DNA from: Thalassomonas sp. M1454
Lineage (GTDB): Bacteria; Pseudomonadota; Gammaproteobacteria; Enterobacterales; Alteromonadaceae
Direction of reading: 5' to 3'
Length of the DNA stretch: 64,000 nt
Assembly: GCF_007097525.1 (NCBI RefSeq)
Contig: NZ_VKDD01000002.1
Location: 1,087,994-1,151,993 of the forward strand
The position numbers and the translations under genes are program-made. Under the pieces are notes generated by a model. It had not been told where the DNA came from and made no database searches. It saw only the letters and a list, made by a program, of their open reading frames with translations. Below, piece by piece: positions 62,241-64,000 of the stretch (the first letter of the stretch is position 1; each line of letters begins with the position of its first letter).

Positions 62241-63545
62241 TTAACCTTGTGGGTTCATGATGTCTTTAAACGCAGTTTTCTTTTCAGAAACTGTAGCTTT
62301 TTCTAAAACAAGCTCAACAGCTTGCTCTTCTAATGCAACGTGTTGCATTTGTTGTAACATTTCTTTGTTGTTCATGTAGTAATCAACAACTTCAGATGGG
62401 TCTTCATAAGCAGAAGCAGCAGACTCAATTAAAGATTTAACTTTTTCGTCATCTACTTTTAAGTCGTTAGACTTAATTACTTCACCTAATAATAAACCAA
62501 CTTTAACACGACGTTGAGCTTGTTCTTCGAACATCTCAGCCGGTAATTGTGGCATATTCTTTGGATCCATTTGACCACCAAAACGTTGCATAGCTTGTTG
62601 ACGTAATACATCAACTTCTTGAGCAACTAACGCTTTAGGAGCTTCAATTTCGTTTGCAAAAACTAAACCGTCAAGAACTTGCTCTTTAACTTTAGCTTTA
62701 ACAGCTTGAGTTAATTCACGTTCCATATTCTTTTGTACTTCAGCGCGAAGGGCTTCAACACCACCTTCTTCTACACCGAATAATACTGCGAATTCGTCGT
62801 TAATTTCTGGAAGTACTGGACCTTCAGTTTTGTGAACTTTGATATCGAACTCAGCTTCTTTACCTTTAAGGTTTTCTGCATGGTAATCTTCAGGGAAAGT
62901 AACAGAGATAGTTTTCTCTTCGCCAACTTTCATGCCTGTGATTTCAGTTTCAAAACCAGGGATCATACGACCAGCGCCTAGTTCAAGTTCGAAACCTTCA
63001 GCTTTACCACCTTCAAACTCTTCACCGTCAACACGACCGTTAAAGTCTAAAGTTAGCTTGTCGCCTTTTTTAGTTTTACGCTTGTTTTCTTTCCAAGTTT
63101 TATGTTGGTTTTGTAAAGTAACAAACATCTCATCAAGATCTTTCTCAGTTACTTCAACAGCTGGCTTTTCAACTTTAATCGCATCAAGACCAGATAATTC
63201 AACTTCTGGGTAAATTTCAAACGTTGCATCAAACTCTAATGCTTTACCTTCTTCGTTGCTTTTAGCAACGAATGCTGGACGACCTGCTGGGTTTAATTTC
63301 TCAGCCATGATCGCTTCAACAAAGTGACGCTGCATTAATTCAGCAGCAACTTCTTGACGTACGCCAGCACCAAATTTTTTCTGGATAACAGAAGCTGGAA
63401 CTTTACCTGGACGGAAGCCGTTGATCTTCTGTGTTTTTGCTACGTGACGAAGACGGTTTTTAACTTCTAAATCTACTGTTTCGGCAGGAACAGAAATTGT
63501 TACTTTACGTTCTAAGCCTTGAGTAGTCTCAACTGAAACTTGCAT
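62241..63545 (-). CDS. tig: Trigger factor
   Basis: Ribosome-bound chaperone. Ribosome-binding N-domain with the signature GFRPGKVP (about residues 43-50), FKBP-type PPIase domain (about 150-245, [22 protein letters not shown]) and helical C-domain. Length 434 is normal. It heads the tig-clpP-clpX-lon block. Confidence 0.98.
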   Translation of the reverse strand: MQVSVETTQGLERKVTISVPAETVDLEVKNRLRHVAKTQKINGFRPGKVPASVIQKKFGAGVRQEVAAELMQRHFVEAIMAEKLNPAGRPAFVAKSNEEGKALEFDATFEIYPEVELSGLDAIKVEKPAVEVTEKDLDEMFVTLQNQHKTWKENKRKTKKGDKLTLDFNGRVDGEEFEGGKAEGFELELGAGRMIPGFETEITGMKVGEEKTISVTFPEDYHAENLKGKEAEFDIKVHKTEGPVLPEINDEFAVLFGVEEGGVEALRAEVQKNMERELTQAVKAKVKEQVLDGLVFANEIEAPKALVAQEVDVLRQQAMQRFGGQMDPKNMPQLPAEMFEEQAQRRVKVGLLLGEVIKSNDLKVDDEKVKSLIESAASAYEDPSEVVDYYMNNKEMLQQMQHVALEEQAVELVLEKATVSEKKTAFKDIMNPQG

Positions 63546-64000
63546 TTAATTACCTCAAATTCTGACGTTTTTACGCCTATTAATGCATCTATAATTGTTA
63601 ATAATAAACAGCATGTTTATTACCAGTACAGCCCCATAAGTCATTATGAACCTGACTCGAAAAACAGTTTGATAACTTATATTTTAAGTTACTAATTATC
63701 TCTCGATAAAAAAGATGTTCTGTAATCTATAAAAATAGATTTGATTAAAATGTGACGCGGAATTATAGCGGTGCAAACCGCATGTGTAAACAGTTTGCTC
63801 GTAAGTAATAACAATCGTTACCAGCTTTGAACAATTTTCTAGCGAAATACTAAGCTAGAAACGCTACACACCCTATTGTAATAGCTCATTTGTTCTTATT
63901 TACTAACAACAACTTAGACTATCAATATCACATGACTATGTTGCTATATATGGTCGCCAACTTGAAAAACAATGGTAAAAAGTAAAAATATTTATATTTT
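63546..64000. other. Upstream region of tig
   Basis: 455 bp to the window edge, A/T-rich, with no convincing ORF or tRNA. It holds the tig promoter (63762-63790) and an untranslated leader of roughly 210 nt. The upstream neighbour of tig is outside the window. Confidence 0.6.
63762..63790 (-). promoter_or_regulatory. Sigma70 promoter of tig
   Basis: On the minus strand TTTACA (63785-63790), exactly 17 bp, and a perfect TATAAT (63762-63767). The start near 63755 implies a leader of about 210 nt before the tig ATG. Confidence 0.75.

Overview
The window reads as a chromosomal segment of a marine gammaproteobacterium, most likely an Alteromonadales member of the Colwelliaceae type (Thalassotalea or Colwellia-like). 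This is inferred from the low GC content, the close match of the housekeeping blocks to Enterobacteria and Vibrio (tig-clpP-clpX-lon-hupB-ppiD; psp-sap-ycjXF-tyrR), the large TonB-dependent receptor, the extended TonB cluster with DUF3450, and the many short palindromic repeats. No species assignment was possible from sequence alone, and no IS element, prophage, CRISPR array, tRNA or rRNA was seen.

Layout. 1-2.7 kb: a sulfatase cut by the window edge, a Tle1-like (DUF2235) hydrolase that has lost its nucleophile region, and a NeuD/PglD-type acetyltransferase. 2.8-9.3 kb: a minus-strand exopolysaccharide assembly/export block (O-antigen-ligase family protein, outer-membrane beta-barrel, Wza-like export protein, Wzc-like tyrosine kinase, VpsP-like membrane protein), preceded by two unrecognised secreted proteins. 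10.4-15.4 kb: a 1593-residue secreted RHS/YD-repeat protein followed 11 bp downstream by a 57-residue two-helix membrane protein. 15.7-23.0 kb: an M13 metallopeptidase and the sulfate activation set cysD-cysN, an SLC13 transporter and cysC.

23.4-28.4 kb: a six-gene TonB energy-transduction operon (DUF3450, TtpC-like ExbB fusion, ExbB, ExbD, TonB, TPR protein). 28.8-36.0 kb: a TPR/2OG-Fe(II) oxygenase, a small lipoprotein, a TPR/sulfotransferase and a TonB-dependent receptor. 36.5-40.6 kb: TSUP permease, priC, the SRP RNA gene ffs, a PlsC-like acyltransferase, a DUF3014 protein and maiA. 40.6-43.6 kb: aromatic amino acid catabolism (tyrR, phhB, phhA) with two TyrR-box-like sites. 43.7-54.4 kb: ycjF-ycjX, pspCBA, and divergently pspF-sapABCDF. 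54.5-63.5 kb: ppiD, hupB, lon, clpX, clpP, tig.

How it fits together. CysD/N/C make APS and PAPS, the donor that the TPR-sulfotransferase would need. The TonB operon could energise the nearby receptor. PhhA/PhhB convert phenylalanine to tyrosine, MaiA acts further down tyrosine breakdown, and TyrR probably controls both itself and phhAB. PspF overlaps sapA, tying the envelope stress regulator to the Sap transporter. Tig, ClpXP, Lon and PpiD form the protein folding and proteolysis block. The most unusual items are the RHS/small-membrane-protein pair, the oxygenase-lipoprotein-sulfotransferase-receptor island with a shared TGSxI motif, the deleted Tle1-like gene, a palindromic repeat lying in frame within the vpsP-like gene, and two places where a terminator sits directly on the 5' end of the next gene.
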